Source: Pipra filicauda (taxonomy: Eukaryota; Chordata; Aves; Passeriformes; Pipridae). From it: a stretch of 64,000 nt of DNA. The notes below the pieces were generated by a model, which did not search any database, was not told the DNA's origin, and was given only the letters and a program-made list of their open reading frames with translations. The stretch spans positions 248,001 to 312,000 of the forward strand of contig NW_024104507.1 of NCBI RefSeq assembly GCF_003945595.2. Direction: 5' to 3'. Shown here piece by piece: positions 1 to 11,967 of the stretch (position 1 is the stretch's first letter; the number at the start of each line of letters is the position of its first letter). The position numbers were made by a program, and so were the translations under genes.

Positions 1-121
1 CCAGAATAATGTCACAATGCAAGGATGGAATTCTCCATTAACGTGTCTGCTTTACAATACATCCTGAAAAAGGGAAAGCAAGGTCTTGATGTTTACAGAA
101 TTCACATAATGCATACCAAAG

Positions 122-169
122 CTTTTTATAACTTGAACATCACATAGCTGATGTTCAAGTTATGAAAAG
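122..169. repeat. Strong 20-bp inverted repeat (hairpin)
   Basis: The left arm (122-141) and right arm (150-169) pair over 14 perfect bases (128-141 with 150-163). One mismatch follows (127/164), which would be a wobble pair in one transcript orientation, and then five more pairs. The loop is 8 bases (142-149). A match this long is unlikely by chance at one given place, but palindromes of this size do occur in 64 kb of AT-rich vertebrate DNA. It could be a cruciform-prone palindrome, a relic of a small DNA transposon, or a short structured transcript. I recognise no known microRNA in it. Confidence 0.8.
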
Positions 170-1270
170 GTTTTTATGTGTTATGTGTTGTTCATAACGC
201 TATAAAAGCAAAGTATTAATTTCACTGGTTCAATGTGTTGTGTGTTATTTTTTTGTGGTTGGATTTTTTGGTTTTTGGGGGGTTTTGTCCTTTCTGTATG
301 TAACCATATATTCTGTATTGTTATGCTTAGCTCTCTCGTATTCCATTTTATTTCTGGTGGTAGGTACTTAGTCATCTAACACAAAAGAGAAATTATCTTT
401 CAATGCTAAGAAGAAAGACTACTTTATTTTTGGTTGGTTGGCTTTCTTTTGTTAATGATCGCAGATGATTTAAAAACTAGATTAAATTGCTATCTAGTGC
501 AACAGCAAAACAATTAGTGTAAAACCATATCCGTTAATTATTTCTGTGAATGAATGAATGACTCAATACTTCAAAAAGTCCTACAAGTAACTTTCCGGCA
601 GCCCAGTACTTATTGGAAAGAAGTAAGGAGAAATAAACTGTTGCTGCTTTAGAAAATGAGGTCGCAAGGAAATTCATTAGATGGACAGAAATCCTCAAGG
701 CCTCGATTCTGCAATTAGATGCAGGATATTGGAGAACTGTGTCTCTGGAGAATCCTGCTACTTTGAAATAGAGTTTCAATTGTCTGCTGTGGGATACCAA
801 ACCAGGGTGGAGGGTCTGTCTCCGTCAGAAGGATTGATGAAATGATGACATACTTGAATCGTTATAATTTGCAAAGTTTTGCATCCAGTTTAAGTCAAAT
901 AAACAGGATTTTTTTGAATTTCTGCCATAAATAAAAGGTCAGGAAACTGTTAATAGGAAAGATGAAGACTGAATCCTAATTGCCTGCTCTGCAGCAGGAA
1001 GAGTTTCTTCACTTTGCATATGCTATTTTTTTACCTTTCTAAATTAAATTGTCATTTGCTGGAAGAAAAACAAAACCAAACCACAACCAGCCCTTTGTAC
1101 TTTTTCTGCCCTCTACATAACATATGCTTTGAATATTAACACACTTGAAAGCCCAGGGAAGGATCTGTTCCTTTCCACAGTGAAGCTACTCAGCCTTAAA
1201 CCTAAGGGTCATCACAAGAGAATTTCTGTACTCTATAGATATTGAAGTCCATTATTTGAGTTACAGCATT
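170..1270. other. Non-coding, no recognised feature
   Basis: This is AT-rich DNA with stop codons in all frames. The only structure seen is a T/G-rich low-complexity stretch at about 241-290. Open frames of 64 and 88 codons on the minus strand resemble no protein I know and have no visible splice context that would make them exons. Confidence 0.6.
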
Positions 1271-1555
1271 GAATCATAGAATATCTGAAGTTAAAAGGAA
1301 CACATAAAGACCATCAAGTCCAAGTCTTCAGTCCTTGCAGGACTATCTAAATCTAGACGTTATGATGTTGTCCAGACCTTGCTTGAATCCTGCCAGGTTT
1401 GGGTCCATGACCACTCCCCTGGGGAGCCTGTTCCAGTGACAACCACTCTGTGGGTAAAGAACCTTTTCCTAATATTCAGTTTGAACTTCTCCTGATGCAG
1501 CTTCATTCCATTTTTTGGTGTCCTATCACTGGCCACCAGAGGAACAGGACAAGGT
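1271..1555 (-). mobile_element. CR1 LINE fragment, 3' end
   Basis: CR1 is the dominant non-LTR retrotransposon of birds. Read on the minus strand, this piece ends at 1271 in the typical CR1 3' tail, seen on the plus strand as gaatcatagaat. Inward of it are the usual 3'-untranslated blocks: a stretch like ccctggggagcctgttcc near 1418 and the aagaaccttttcctaatatt block near 1457-1476. It is truncated at its 5' side, as nearly all CR1 copies are, and carries many small changes, so it is old and inactive. The upper boundary is approximate. Confidence 0.88.
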
Positions 1556-1840
1556 CCTGATAGTGGAAATACTTAACAGTAATGTTCTGAAAATTTTTTA
1601 AGCGCTCCTCTTTGCCCATAGTGAAGCCACAGAACTTATTTCATTGTGTGCTAAGAAGAACTTCTGAGTTTCTCAGAGGTGAAAATCTCCCATCCCACTT
1701 TTAATTTCACACATTGGAAAAGTAAAGGGTGATGTTACTTGCACATTTTAAGGAGGCAGGTCTGGGGCCAGGAGTGTTAAGTGTTTATTGACTGTGCAAT
1801 AATCAATAGCTCGAGGTGCTTAAGCTATCACAGCCAGAAC
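1556..1840. other. Non-coding, no recognised feature
   Basis: AT-rich unique sequence between the CR1 fragment and a poly(A) tract. No open frame, RNA gene or repeat is recognised here. Confidence 0.5.
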
Positions 1841-2238
1841 AAAAAAAAAAAAAAAACAAACAAAAAAACCAACTGTTTATCCTGCCTTTTGGGCATGGAG
1901 AGAGCCAGGGTCATCTGGTGAGCAAAAGCTTTGGTGTGTGCCAGCAACTCTGGTGCAGCAGCACAGCAGCAGAGCCTGGGCTAACAAACCTCTCCTGCAA
2001 GTGAGAGGCTGCAGCAGCCACAGCACAGCATTAATATGACCTTTCGTGTCTGGACCAGAGATAGTGTGAAGCAGCCTGGGCTCAGCTCCTCTTTGCCTGC
2101 AGGTGGTACTCTGAGGACCTCCACAGAGCCTGCATGTCCTGAATATGAGGTTATAAAGAGCCTACCTAGAGGACTGCTCATTACAAGGACACCCAGCAAG
2201 GAAACCTGCAGAGGAAACTTAAAAAAAAAAAAAAAAAA
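1841..2238. other. GC-richer block bounded by poly(A) tracts
   Basis: An A16 run (1841-1856, continued by an A/C-rich stretch to about 1870) and an A18 run (2221-2238) enclose about 350 bp. By eye this block is richer in G and C than its flanks. A poly(A) run at one end is what a retroposed transcript leaves, so a processed-pseudogene or SINE-like origin on the plus strand is possible. However, I see no convincing target-site duplication around it and no known protein in its frames. Overlapping open frames on both strands (62 to 88 codons) are best taken as by-products of the composition. Confidence 0.35.
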
Positions 2239-4654
2239 TCTCTGCATAATTGTATCATCTTAATCATAAGACTGTCCTTTTTTCCTTCTACCATCCCTGC
2301 TCCATATAGTATCCATCTTTCACGTTCTGCAAGCGAGATGGCAGAAGTTAATATGAGAAAAAAATGCACCCCAAAAAATAAGCAGCTCCCAGCAACACAT
2401 AAACTGAGAGGAAAAATCTTGCAGTCTCTTTTTCTTTTTTTAACGATGATTAGCTACGTGAAAAATGCAATTAATCTTTCCCTAATTGTTTTGTTTTGAC
2501 ATTCATAGTAGCTCTTTTTTAACTGAGACCCAGCATGTATATGTCCTCTATGGAACAACAGGTTGTTTGCAGGCTTTTTCTTCTTACAAAAATTATACCA
2601 TCTAGGAAGCTAACATAAAAAAGCAGGACCTTTGCACTTTCCCATTTCTCAGAGAATTGGAAGGAGATCACAAACATATTAATTTCTGGTTAAGAGAATA
2701 AAGTATTATTTTTAATTTAAAAGGGAATTATTCTGGACTTTGACAAATCAGCTTCATAAGGAGGTTTAAATTAAAATAAAGTAAAAGGGAGCCCTCAAAT
2801 GGCATTTTGTTAAGAAAGAGGTTGACAATGAATTTGAAGAGATTAAATTCAGATTACTATAGGTCTATATGCTAATTATGGAGGTCAGATTAATTATAAA
2901 ATCCCAAAATATAATCAGGCTTCTTTATTTCAAAGTCATGTCCTCTAAGTTGCCTGATTCAGTTTTTATAATTAAGCTCACCTTGTTAATTCTAGTAAGT
3001 GAAAAGAGCTTTGTCCATTGCACTGGAAGTAAATAAGGGATCAGTCAGGACTTGTGACTGGGAATATTAGAAATTAGCCTTGAGGGGAGCAAAGAAAAGA
3101 GCACAAAAAGGAGATCTTGGTCCTTCAGTGTCTCATGGGATCGCCAAAGGGGGCCACAATCCACTAAAATTACTGCTCTTATTGCCAAACTGGCCACAAT
3201 AGCCTAAAGATCTGAGCACAGTGTCCTGGGCCCTGTGCAAGGGTGGGAGGAACAAAATCAAATATTCATATAGTAATTTAAAGAGAAACTAGAATAATAA
3301 TTAAAAAAATAATTTAAACAAGGAATAAATTGGAATAAATATTGAATATACATAATATTCAACTGTAACGAACAAGTGAATACACTATAAATTGTGTTTT
3401 TCCTGCACTGAAGCAGGTTACCATTACTGACAATAGTAACTTTGTACTGCCTCATGAAGAAACTGCTGATGATTATGTGGTCAGAATTGTCCTTCTAAAT
3501 TTTTTTGGCAATTAAAATACTGTGACTCTTTCAGTTTATCCGCTGAAGCAAGATGAAGATAAATATATTAGTAGCAGAGCTTCACTGCAAAATACAGCAT
3601 TACATTTGGTATTTGGGCTCTCTTATGACCCCCTGTCGTGAAACATGCACAACGTCCTCTGCCTCTAATCACACACCAGGGTGCCATAAATCCAAAGCAT
3701 CAGGAACACACTGCAAGATCATTATTTCTCCAAATAAAAGCAGTGTGAATATATATAGCCATCTTCCCTCAGTCTACAGTTAAACCCTTCTATGCACCAC
3801 AAACCTGACTTATAAAATGTGTCCTTTGAACTGGGACAGCGAGTGCTAATGACAAATAACAGGTTCCTGTAAATTCTAAGAATTGGCTACTAGTCACGAA
3901 AAACTTTGATTAAATTTGGCTTAGCATTCATTAACCTGGCATGATGCATAGAGTCAAATGCAGGGAAAACCTTTCATTAGCTGCAGTTCAGCTTCAGGTG
4001 TCATGCCCAGTCGAGCAGTTTGCCCACCTCCTCCTCTCCAAGGCCACAGCTCTGCTTTGCAGCACTTCTGAGGGGAAACAGTTTCCCAGACTAAGTCTAC
4101 AAATTGTTTTCAAGCTGCCTGTCTTCCCTCTGGAGTCATTAACAGCTAATTAATACTTGGTCTATTTGTCATCTTGTCTGCTCTTCCCTCAAATAATCAA
4201 TTTATTTAAAAAGGCCGTGTCCTAGCAGAGACTGGCAAACCCTGCCCTTCAGAATATGCAGCTCACCCAGACATGGTCTCAATGTCAGTAGTTGTTCTTT
4301 AAGAACAAATACTGTAAAAACTGCAGGAATTTTGGATCTGCACACAGAAGATATGCAGCTTATTGTAAAGGAACAGCCAGCCTCTTTCCGGCAATGTTGC
4401 TATAAATTTCAGATTCATCAGTTTGCAGATGACAGCATGGAGCCCACAGAGATATCTTTTAAATAGTTTAATATAGAAGAGAGTTGAATTATTCTCAGAA
4501 TTCCTTTACGAGTGTAAAAAATAAAATTTTAAATTGAACTGTTGACAGGACGTTTTCCTCTGATGTCACAGCAGGATTATCAAAGAGTAGTTGAAATGCT
4601 GATATGGAAAAAAGCCTCTGAAATATATATATAGGGGAAATCCTCACTGCCTGA
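2239..4654. other. Non-coding, no recognised feature
   Basis: Unique AT-rich DNA with scattered short A and T runs. Open frames reach only 76 codons, none recognised. The stretch 4020-4160 is somewhat less AT-rich and its short frame (3941-4153) shows no domain. Nothing further can be supported. Confidence 0.55.
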
Positions 4655-4659
4655 GGTAA
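4655..4659. repeat. Target-site duplication, left copy (GGTAA)
   Basis: GGTAA lies directly before the TG that opens the LTR at 4660 and is repeated directly after its closing CA. A 5-bp duplication fits integration by ERVL-type elements. A 6-bp reading (AGGTAA) is possible only if the LTR ended one base short of CA. Confidence 0.8.
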
Positions 4660-5072
4660 TGTCAATGCCCAGCAGGCAGCTCAGCCTCACGCAGCTGCTC
4701 ACTCCCTCTGCAGTGGGATGGGGAAGAGAACCAGAAAGGTAAAGTGAGAAAACTCATAGGTTGAAATAAAGTCCTCCTTGTTTCCCAGTTGTTTTTATTG
4801 CTGAGCATGACAGCATATGCTCTGGGATATCCCTTGGGTCAGCTGGGGTCAGCTGTCCCATCTGTGTCCCCTCTCAGCTCCTTGTGCACCCCCAGCCTCT
4901 CACTGGTGTGTGGGATGAGGAGCAGGAAATGCCTTGGCTCTGGGTAAGTGCTGCCCAGATATAACAGGAAATATCCCTGTATTATCAAAGTGATTTTCAG
5001 CACAAATCCAAAACACAGTCCCATGCCAGCTCTTATGAAAAAATTAACTGCATCCCAGCCCAAAGCAGCACA
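4660..5072 (-). mobile_element. Solo LTR of an avian endogenous retroelement (ERVL-type)
   Basis: This is a 413-bp element with TG...CA ends flanked by GGTAA on both sides. On the minus strand it opens with TGTGCTGCTTTGGGCTGGGA, continues through a block around 4988-5020 (cacaaatccaaaacacagtc on the plus strand) and a block around 4874-4893 (cagctccttgtgcaccccca). It closes through 4690-4735 (tgggatggggaagagaacc). These blocks match, from memory, a solo-LTR type that is very common in bird and especially songbird genomes. No internal retroviral genes adjoin it, so it is what remains after LTR-LTR recombination. The place where intact relatives carry a TATA box here reads CAATAAAAAC (4791-4800, minus), so promoter function is doubtful. 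An 84-codon minus-strand frame (4839-5093) runs through it and is not a gene. Assignment to ERVL rather than ERVK rests on the 5-bp duplication. Confidence 0.9.
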
Positions 5073-5077
5073 GGTAA
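5073..5077. repeat. Target-site duplication, right copy (GGTAA)
   Basis: Exact copy of the 5 bases at 4655-4659, directly after the CA that ends the LTR. Together the two copies fix the insertion site and both element boundaries. Confidence 0.8.
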
Positions 5078-8000
5078 AATTGTGATAACACATACTATTA
5101 AGGGGAGTGACTATGAGGATTACACATTACTTGAAAAGGGATAAGACATCATTCATCCAGGCTAGTAAGACATAAAATTCATGAAGACACTATTAATTCT
5201 AGAGTAAGGTAAAGATTGACTGAAGTCTTCATCAAGACAATAGTCAGTCTGGCAGTGCCATACCTGCAGGCACACGAAGGCAATACCTGTACTAAGAGAG
5301 ATAATGCTCACAGAGCATTACAACCTTCACCTACTGCTATTGCATCTACCACATCTGATAGAGGGAAAACTTCAGCAAATGCAAGTCTTTGCAAAGCTGT
5401 TCAGTGCCAACTGTAACAACCAGAACATCCCTCTTGTGCATGAGTGGAGAAAAAGGGTGGGGCTGCCTGAATCCACAGCAGTTGCAAGCCTAACATTAAC
5501 CCAATATTGCCTGTGGATCAATATGATAGAGGACAGATTTGTCTCTCTAGACTGTAGCAAGCATTTCTAGTCTAAGCTTCTACAGAAGCAGATGTTAAAG
5601 GAAGTGAGAAGTACTGTTGTCCATTACCAGACAGACACCCTCTATATCATCCCTTCTTTCTGTATCCTGCCTACTCCTCTACTGTGCAGGTCCAAGAGTA
5701 AAATGGTGTTCCTTAAAAGCAGAACAGAAAGCTTTTGTTTGGTCCATTGTGCTGTGCTGCACTTTAATTCAGGCTTTGGAGGCAATGCACGACTGAGAAA
5801 GCAGTGTGGGAAAGGGACTGGAGCCAATGGGCACTGGAGCTACACTGACAGAGTTGCCAGCGAGGATATCTGTGAAATGATGGCTTCACTCTGGCTGCCC
5901 TTAGCAGTTAACTAATATTTATTTGAGTGGAGCAAATGAGACACAGCTGTATGCAACACTGACATGCCAAGAAAGCAAACCAGTTTGGGCCATCCAGTCA
6001 TTAAACTCACTAATCATGTTCAAATGAAACATTCCCACAATGAGTTCAGAATGTACCACACTGAAACCTGTGCTTTAGCACAAGCTTCTAGAAATACAAC
6101 CTCTAGAAATGCAGTCTATCTTATTGCTGGAGTGGTCCGAGCTATTCCCAATTATTTCCAGAAAGATCTCACATTTTGAATATTTTCTCAAAGATATCTA
6201 GATCATACAGCTAAAACTCCTTCATAGTTTGAACTCTGCAACTCAGCACAGGCTTTTCTGTTCAAATAGCTATAGGAGACCTAGACAAGGCTCGCTCACA
6301 GAAGCAGATGTCAGCTTGCACCTATTAGCAGCAAGGGCAGTATTAAGATGAACATATGTTTGCATATTAAAGATGTTACAGCATCCTTTTTCTTGGCAGT
6401 AAGATTATGCTTTTGCAAATACCATTGACAGAAGAAACATCTACTGACCCAGTAAGAATCCTATGAACAATATTCCATATGCCAGTAGAATGACATCTAA
6501 ATTGAGGAAAAGGTTACATATGGCCATCAAGGCAAAATTAGCTACAACCAAAGGTTAATGAAATAATACAATCACCTAATTTTACAGCTTCTCCTGAGAA
6601 TTAACAAGGCTTTATTTCAGAAGAAATAGAGAAAGAAATATATATGTTCCTCTCTTTGCCTTTCACTGTGCATTTTGGTTTGGGAAGACTGAACACTACT
6701 TACATTGGTGATATTATATTAGGCACTGTTAGAGAGAGCTTGAAACATTAGCAATAAAGTTTATGCCCTTTCTAACTTCCTCTTCTCTTTTTAATGATGG
6801 GAAGAAAATGTCAGTTGGAGACCTATTTCGTTTGAGTTAGCCTATGCTGAACATTTAGAAGTAGTCTGAATAACTCCAGCACAGAGCTTCATTATTTATT
6901 TGACAGCTGCAGTCAGAGCCTGAACTAAGGTCATATCATGCTATGCCCTGTGCCATCATAAAGTGAGGTAAAGTGTCTCTGGCCAAAGAGTTTATAGGCT
7001 AAATTTGGGCTATAATCTGGCAGGTCTTTTGACATTTTAAAAAAGTCTAATTTCAATGGAACTTCTTGGGTTCCAACAATTTGGGTACAACTCTTTTGTA
7101 CCTGATAATATCAGGAGCCTGGTGTTACCCCAAGAAAGTCTGTGCTCTGTGAAAAGTGGGTGAGCCTTCCTTACACAGCACTCAGCTCAAACTGGTGAGA
7201 AAACTGCTTCCAAGGCCTGGCTACAGGGACACCAGGCTGGACACATCCTCTTGACTGTGGCAGTCAGTCAAAAGTGATTGAGCACATATGGATAATATGA
7301 TGCCACCTTATTCCCAGGAAGTTGTACGATTTGTGTGGCTGACAGTCTGTGCCTGCTTTGTGGACATAACAGACAAGTGACTGATGAGCAGAGCAGAACA
7401 GACAGCCACGGTGCCACACGTGGGCAAGAACAATTTGAATTCAATATAAACATCATGGAGTTCAAGGAAATCACGCTTCTACGGAATATACATCAAATTA
7501 AGTAAGGGTTGAAGTCTGAAAACCTCATCTTTTCCTTGGAAGGGAAAAAACAGAAAAATAAAAAAACATTTCTCAATAATAGCCAAAGTTCCCAGAATTT
7601 TATTTTCTCATGATCTGATTACATACCAGAAGAAATTTGTAGTCTGGGAAAAAAAAAAAAGCGATGACATGCTCTGTCTATATCAAAACTGAATATATCA
7701 AATTACTTTTGTACTCCATTATTCCAATTTTGGAATGGTTGACCTACAGGACCAAAGATACCAGAGGAAATATATACAACATATAGTTAGGACTCCCAAC
7801 AGACTCGAGCAATATTGACTGTAACCATTAACATCCAATGATTACAAAGATAAAACAGAAGGCTCTTTGACATATTTCTTGGTGTTTTTTTTTAAATCTA
7901 AAATTAAAAGAGTTGAATAATAAACAGCAATATCTACACTACAAAACAAAACCCAAAGAGTATTATTTTCCATTAGGACTACTTAATTTCTGACTCTTAT

Positions 8001-10920
8001 CTTCTGCTGATAAAAGAAAGTACTATGGTTCACTACATTCAGTGCTCAACCCAGTGGTTTTAGGAGGTATTAAAGTCAGCCTTATTTTTACATGCAGGCT
8101 TTCACATCTTAAAAAGAACTTTTCATTTCAGTGGTACTGAATCTTTAAAAGTGTATATGCTGCACCTTTTGCAAGAAATTGTTTTCCTTCAATCAGTGCT
8201 TACAGAAGTCAGACATGGTCAAGGAAATACTGACTGATTAAAAACAAGCTGCTGAAAATTAACTACTCACAAATGTCCCCTGCAAATCTGATTCGACTTA
8301 GATTTGTATGCCAAAATAGAAAAATTCTAGTAAGACACCTATTAATCATTTCTATTGTCATCCACTTGAACCTTTAAATAGAGTTATTATATTTAATACT
8401 CTTATAGAAAAATAGAGACTGAACAAAGTTATTATCCAATGACTGTACATACTGTAAGCATTTAGCTTTTCCCCCTACTTTGTTCAGATTGATATTAAAA
8501 AAAAAAAAAATAAATTAACTTGGGCACAGCAGAAAATCCCAAAAAGCTAATCTGAGAAAGGTCAAATTTTTTTTTTTTCCAATTCTAGTGAAGATTGAAA
8601 AGTACTTCCAATTTTGGTATATTATTAAAGACAGCATTCTACTGCAGGAAAATTGGGATTCCAAAAAGGAATGTTGCACACTGGGGATCTGACACTGTTT
8701 AATGATTGGGGGATTTCTCAGTGAAATTTTATTTAACCCATCTCACTGTATTAACCTGTATTCTCTACTATTGTAGAGGTACATCTTCACCTAGATTTAT
8801 TTTTTTCCAAGACTGGCATTCCCATACCTCAAACTTCACTATATCCATTTATAGTAACTCCCTCATCAGAAAACTTGTGGGATTTTAAAATTCAAACAAC
8901 TAGAGCATAGAAGTTTTATTATCCCCCAAAATACAGTTGAACAGTTGCTGTGATTTGACAGGTGCCTTTCTGTTTTAACTGGGTCCTAGTGCTCTGAAGA
9001 AGCCTCAGAATTGCCAGCTGTAAGGATCATGATAACAGATGAATACACATTAATAGCCCAGCTAATTTAACTATTTTTTTTGCTAATGGAGCTACATCCA
9101 ACAAGGCAAAGGTCTGAGTCAAGAATGCACCAACAGGCTGACCACCCTAAAGACCATGCAGCCTCCCTGCAGCTGTATCCCTGCTCACTGAAGGCACTGC
9201 TGTCCCTGCCTTGATGCTGCCCATGGCTCCTGGCTCACCTCCCTTTGCAGAGCCTCTCTTGTGCTGTTCCCTGACACCCTGTCCGTGAAAAAAAAATGCA
9301 AGTGATTCCTCACTTCCCGTGCCAACAAGAATTCTCATTTCATTAGAAAGAGTTCATTAAAACCTAAAGGAAAATCTGCTTTGTTTTTCACTCAAAACAT
9401 CCTTCAAGATTCTACTGACAACTCCAGAAAAGAGGACAATTATTGTATTAGTATTATGGAACTGAACTTGGAAGTGCAGAAAACTTCATTTCACACACAA
9501 CAATCTACTGTCACAGAATAAATCCATTTGTTGTGATGACAAATTATCCTGGACTTCAGCTCAGAGGCTTGAGATTGCCAGTTTACACAGTCTCCAGAAG
9601 GAGGGACCTCCAACCACTCCTCTGCCTTAAGGGGGCTGACAGCAGGCAGCAGCTTTACCCATTTCACAGTGAATGCTCCACCTATCCTCAGACTTTTCTT
9701 GACAGAGAGGCACCAGCAAGACTGAGGTAGTAGATTGCCAGAGTTTGCAAATGAAGGAACATCTTATTTAATTCCAAAGGAAAGATATTTTTGTAAAATT
9801 ACCTCTAAATGCACTTGAGGTAATATTTTGACTTCTATTAAAAGCAGCCACAGAATTCTGTCAGCTTGGATAGAAAGAGAACTGCAGCAACAGTAAAATC
9901 TATTACAGTTCTTCAGAGCAGATACTTTAGTAGAAGTAACTTTTAAAACTATATCATAAGGTCTATTCTCAGTTACATATATCATCTTCCTGACATTATT
10001 GCTCTGAGCAGAGCTCCTCAAGTGCAAAATGTGAGCATTTTTAAAATGTGATTCTTTGTTAAGTAATAAAGTTTTAAAGCAAATTGGAGCGTTATAACAG
10101 TTATTTAAAACCCAGCACATTTCTCAGAACATTCTCACTCATAAATCAGCAGTCAAATCTTTTTTTTCCGATACTGATGAATGAAACTGGTCAAAAATTG
10201 TCTAGATTTATCATAACTGCTGGTGTCTGAGGCAGCTCAGTGTTGTGACACTTGCATTTGCTGAGCACAATATGGAACAGCTAATGAAGGCACAGATACA
10301 ATTTGCCTTGTGTGCTGAACAGCTCCACTACATACATATGCTGCTTTTAAAATAGGATATGATCCCCATAAAGTTTTTAGGGAGCTCTGAGTACTCTGGC
10401 ACAGTGCATACATCCATCTGTTCCCATTGTCTTTTGATGCTCTGGTTCTTTCACAAGGGTTCTCAGAAAGGCCATAGTTCACCTTCTAACATGAAATTTT
10501 CTTACTCACCAGAGCTAATTGTTTGTCAGATTATGTGAAAAATCGGTTTGGTTCACAGAGTTGATTGATGAAAGGTGTTGATTAGTGAAATCTGAGTTGG
10601 ATGATCCTCAGATTTCAAAAGAATCTGGATTATCCCAAGCAGAGCCACTGTAATTAGGAACATCATCTCCAAGTCTCAAAATGGTGAATAGGATTCTCTT
10701 TTCACTCAAATATTGACCTGGGATTACATGAGTAGACCATATTTCTTTTAAAAGAGTGAAAATTACTGGACTGCATAGAATTGTGATGAAAGCTGAATTT
10801 CATTAAGATGCTGCAGAATGAAGTTGATTTGACCTACTATGTAGATAAAAATCTAAAAACAAGAATATAAGAATATAATCACAACTTTGTTGAGAAGAGT
10901 ACATTAGTGTAGTTTTGATT
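5078..10920. other. Long non-coding stretch, no recognised gene
   Basis: Almost 6 kb of unique AT-rich DNA. The longest open frames are 118 codons (9764-10120, minus) and 107 codons (5592-5915, plus). Neither shows a domain, signal or low-complexity coding bias, and both are of a length expected by chance in this much sequence. The stretch 9160-9290 is richer in G and C but contains no motif I recognise. Short poly(A)/poly(T) runs lie near 7650, 8490 and 8567. No RNA gene is seen. Confidence 0.55.
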
Positions 10921-10995
10921 TTGTTTGGTTTTTTTTGTTTTGTTTTTTTTTGTTGTTGTTTTTTTTTGTTTTTGTTTTTTTTTGTTTTTTTTTTT
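10921..10995. repeat. T-rich tract with interspersed G
   Basis: About 75 bases of T runs broken by single or double G, with a short TTG repeat in the middle (10950-10960). Read on the minus strand it is an A-rich tract with scattered C, like the tail of an old retroposed copy, but no element adjoins it. It creates spurious frames of K/N/Q on one strand and F/C on the other. Confidence 0.85.
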
Positions 10996-11931
10996 AAGTG
11001 TTCCATTGTCCAAAAACTCAGTGAAATAAAACTGTATAAGACTTATGAAATGCACAGCCTATTTTGGCAGGAGTTTTTCAAAACCAAGTTATTGAACATC
11101 AATCACTACCAAATCCCACTAGCATCAAGAACTTTTAAAAAGTTATAACTATGACTAATTTAATAACTGTATGACATTTTTCAGAAGATAAGTTACCTAG
11201 ATGAAAATATCCTAAGATGTAATCAAAGACAAGTTATAAAATGTGCTCCCATGTGCTTTTTGAGCATAAGACAATTAAAATAAATGACAGGAAAATGTTT
11301 GCCTCATTTATCACTGAAAACATTCTGTTGCTACAATAAAGATGAAACTGTTCAGAAGATTATGTGAGACAAAGTCCTGTAAAACTTGGTGCAAAATTAA
11401 AAAAAAATTAATTGAAAAGTCATACATGAGAATGTTTTACAAGGTAAAGCAGTCTCTTGAGATCTTATTAAGGCTGAAAAACCCAGATATTTGCATGAAG
11501 TCAGTAAGCACATTCTGTTATATTTTATCACAATCACACCAGTAAGAGCTACCCCTGAAATTTTATACAACAAAAAAAACAAGAGATGTGTCTTTAAGTG
11601 TCCAAGGGGTAAATGGAAATATAGTTAATTTGTAAGACTGTCACAGTTTGATGGAAAGTGTCCTACAGCAAAAATGTTTCTAGTATATCTCCCTCAGCTA
11701 TGTTCCTAAACAATAAAAAAATAGGGTTTTTAATTATATTTTAAAAAATAAAATAATATTTTAGTTCACTTGGAAATTTATTATCTTTCCAACTGATATC
11801 TTTCCCTATCATTTCACACTGATCAGAAGTGAAAAAATAGACTAAAATTTGAATACTTAATAAAACAAATATTAGAATTGGTAATAACAATACACGGCTT
11901 CAACAGTGGAAGTGTCTACCAGCATGTCTTT
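10996..11931. other. Non-coding, no recognised feature
   Basis: Very AT-rich unique sequence, with runs such as 11725-11765 that are almost wholly A and T. Frames reach 67 codons at most and none is recognised. Confidence 0.5.
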
Positions 11932-11967
11932 GATGGACACATTACAATTGATGGACACATCACAATT
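11932..11967. repeat. 18-bp tandem duplication
   Basis: gatggacacattacaatt (11932-11949) is followed at once by a second copy (11950-11967) that differs only by T to C at its twelfth base. This looks like a recent slippage or repair duplication. It lies inside a 99-codon plus-strand frame (11878-12177) and its length keeps that frame, but nothing else suggests the frame is coding. Confidence 0.85.

Noticed and set aside
4839..5093. 84-codon minus-strand frame with a membrane-like stretch
   Set aside because: It lies almost wholly inside the solo LTR and is a translation of LTR sequence.
9147..9338. GC-richer patch with a 63-codon minus frame
   Set aside because: It was considered as a CR1 or gene remnant, but I could not match it to CR1 blocks or to any protein.
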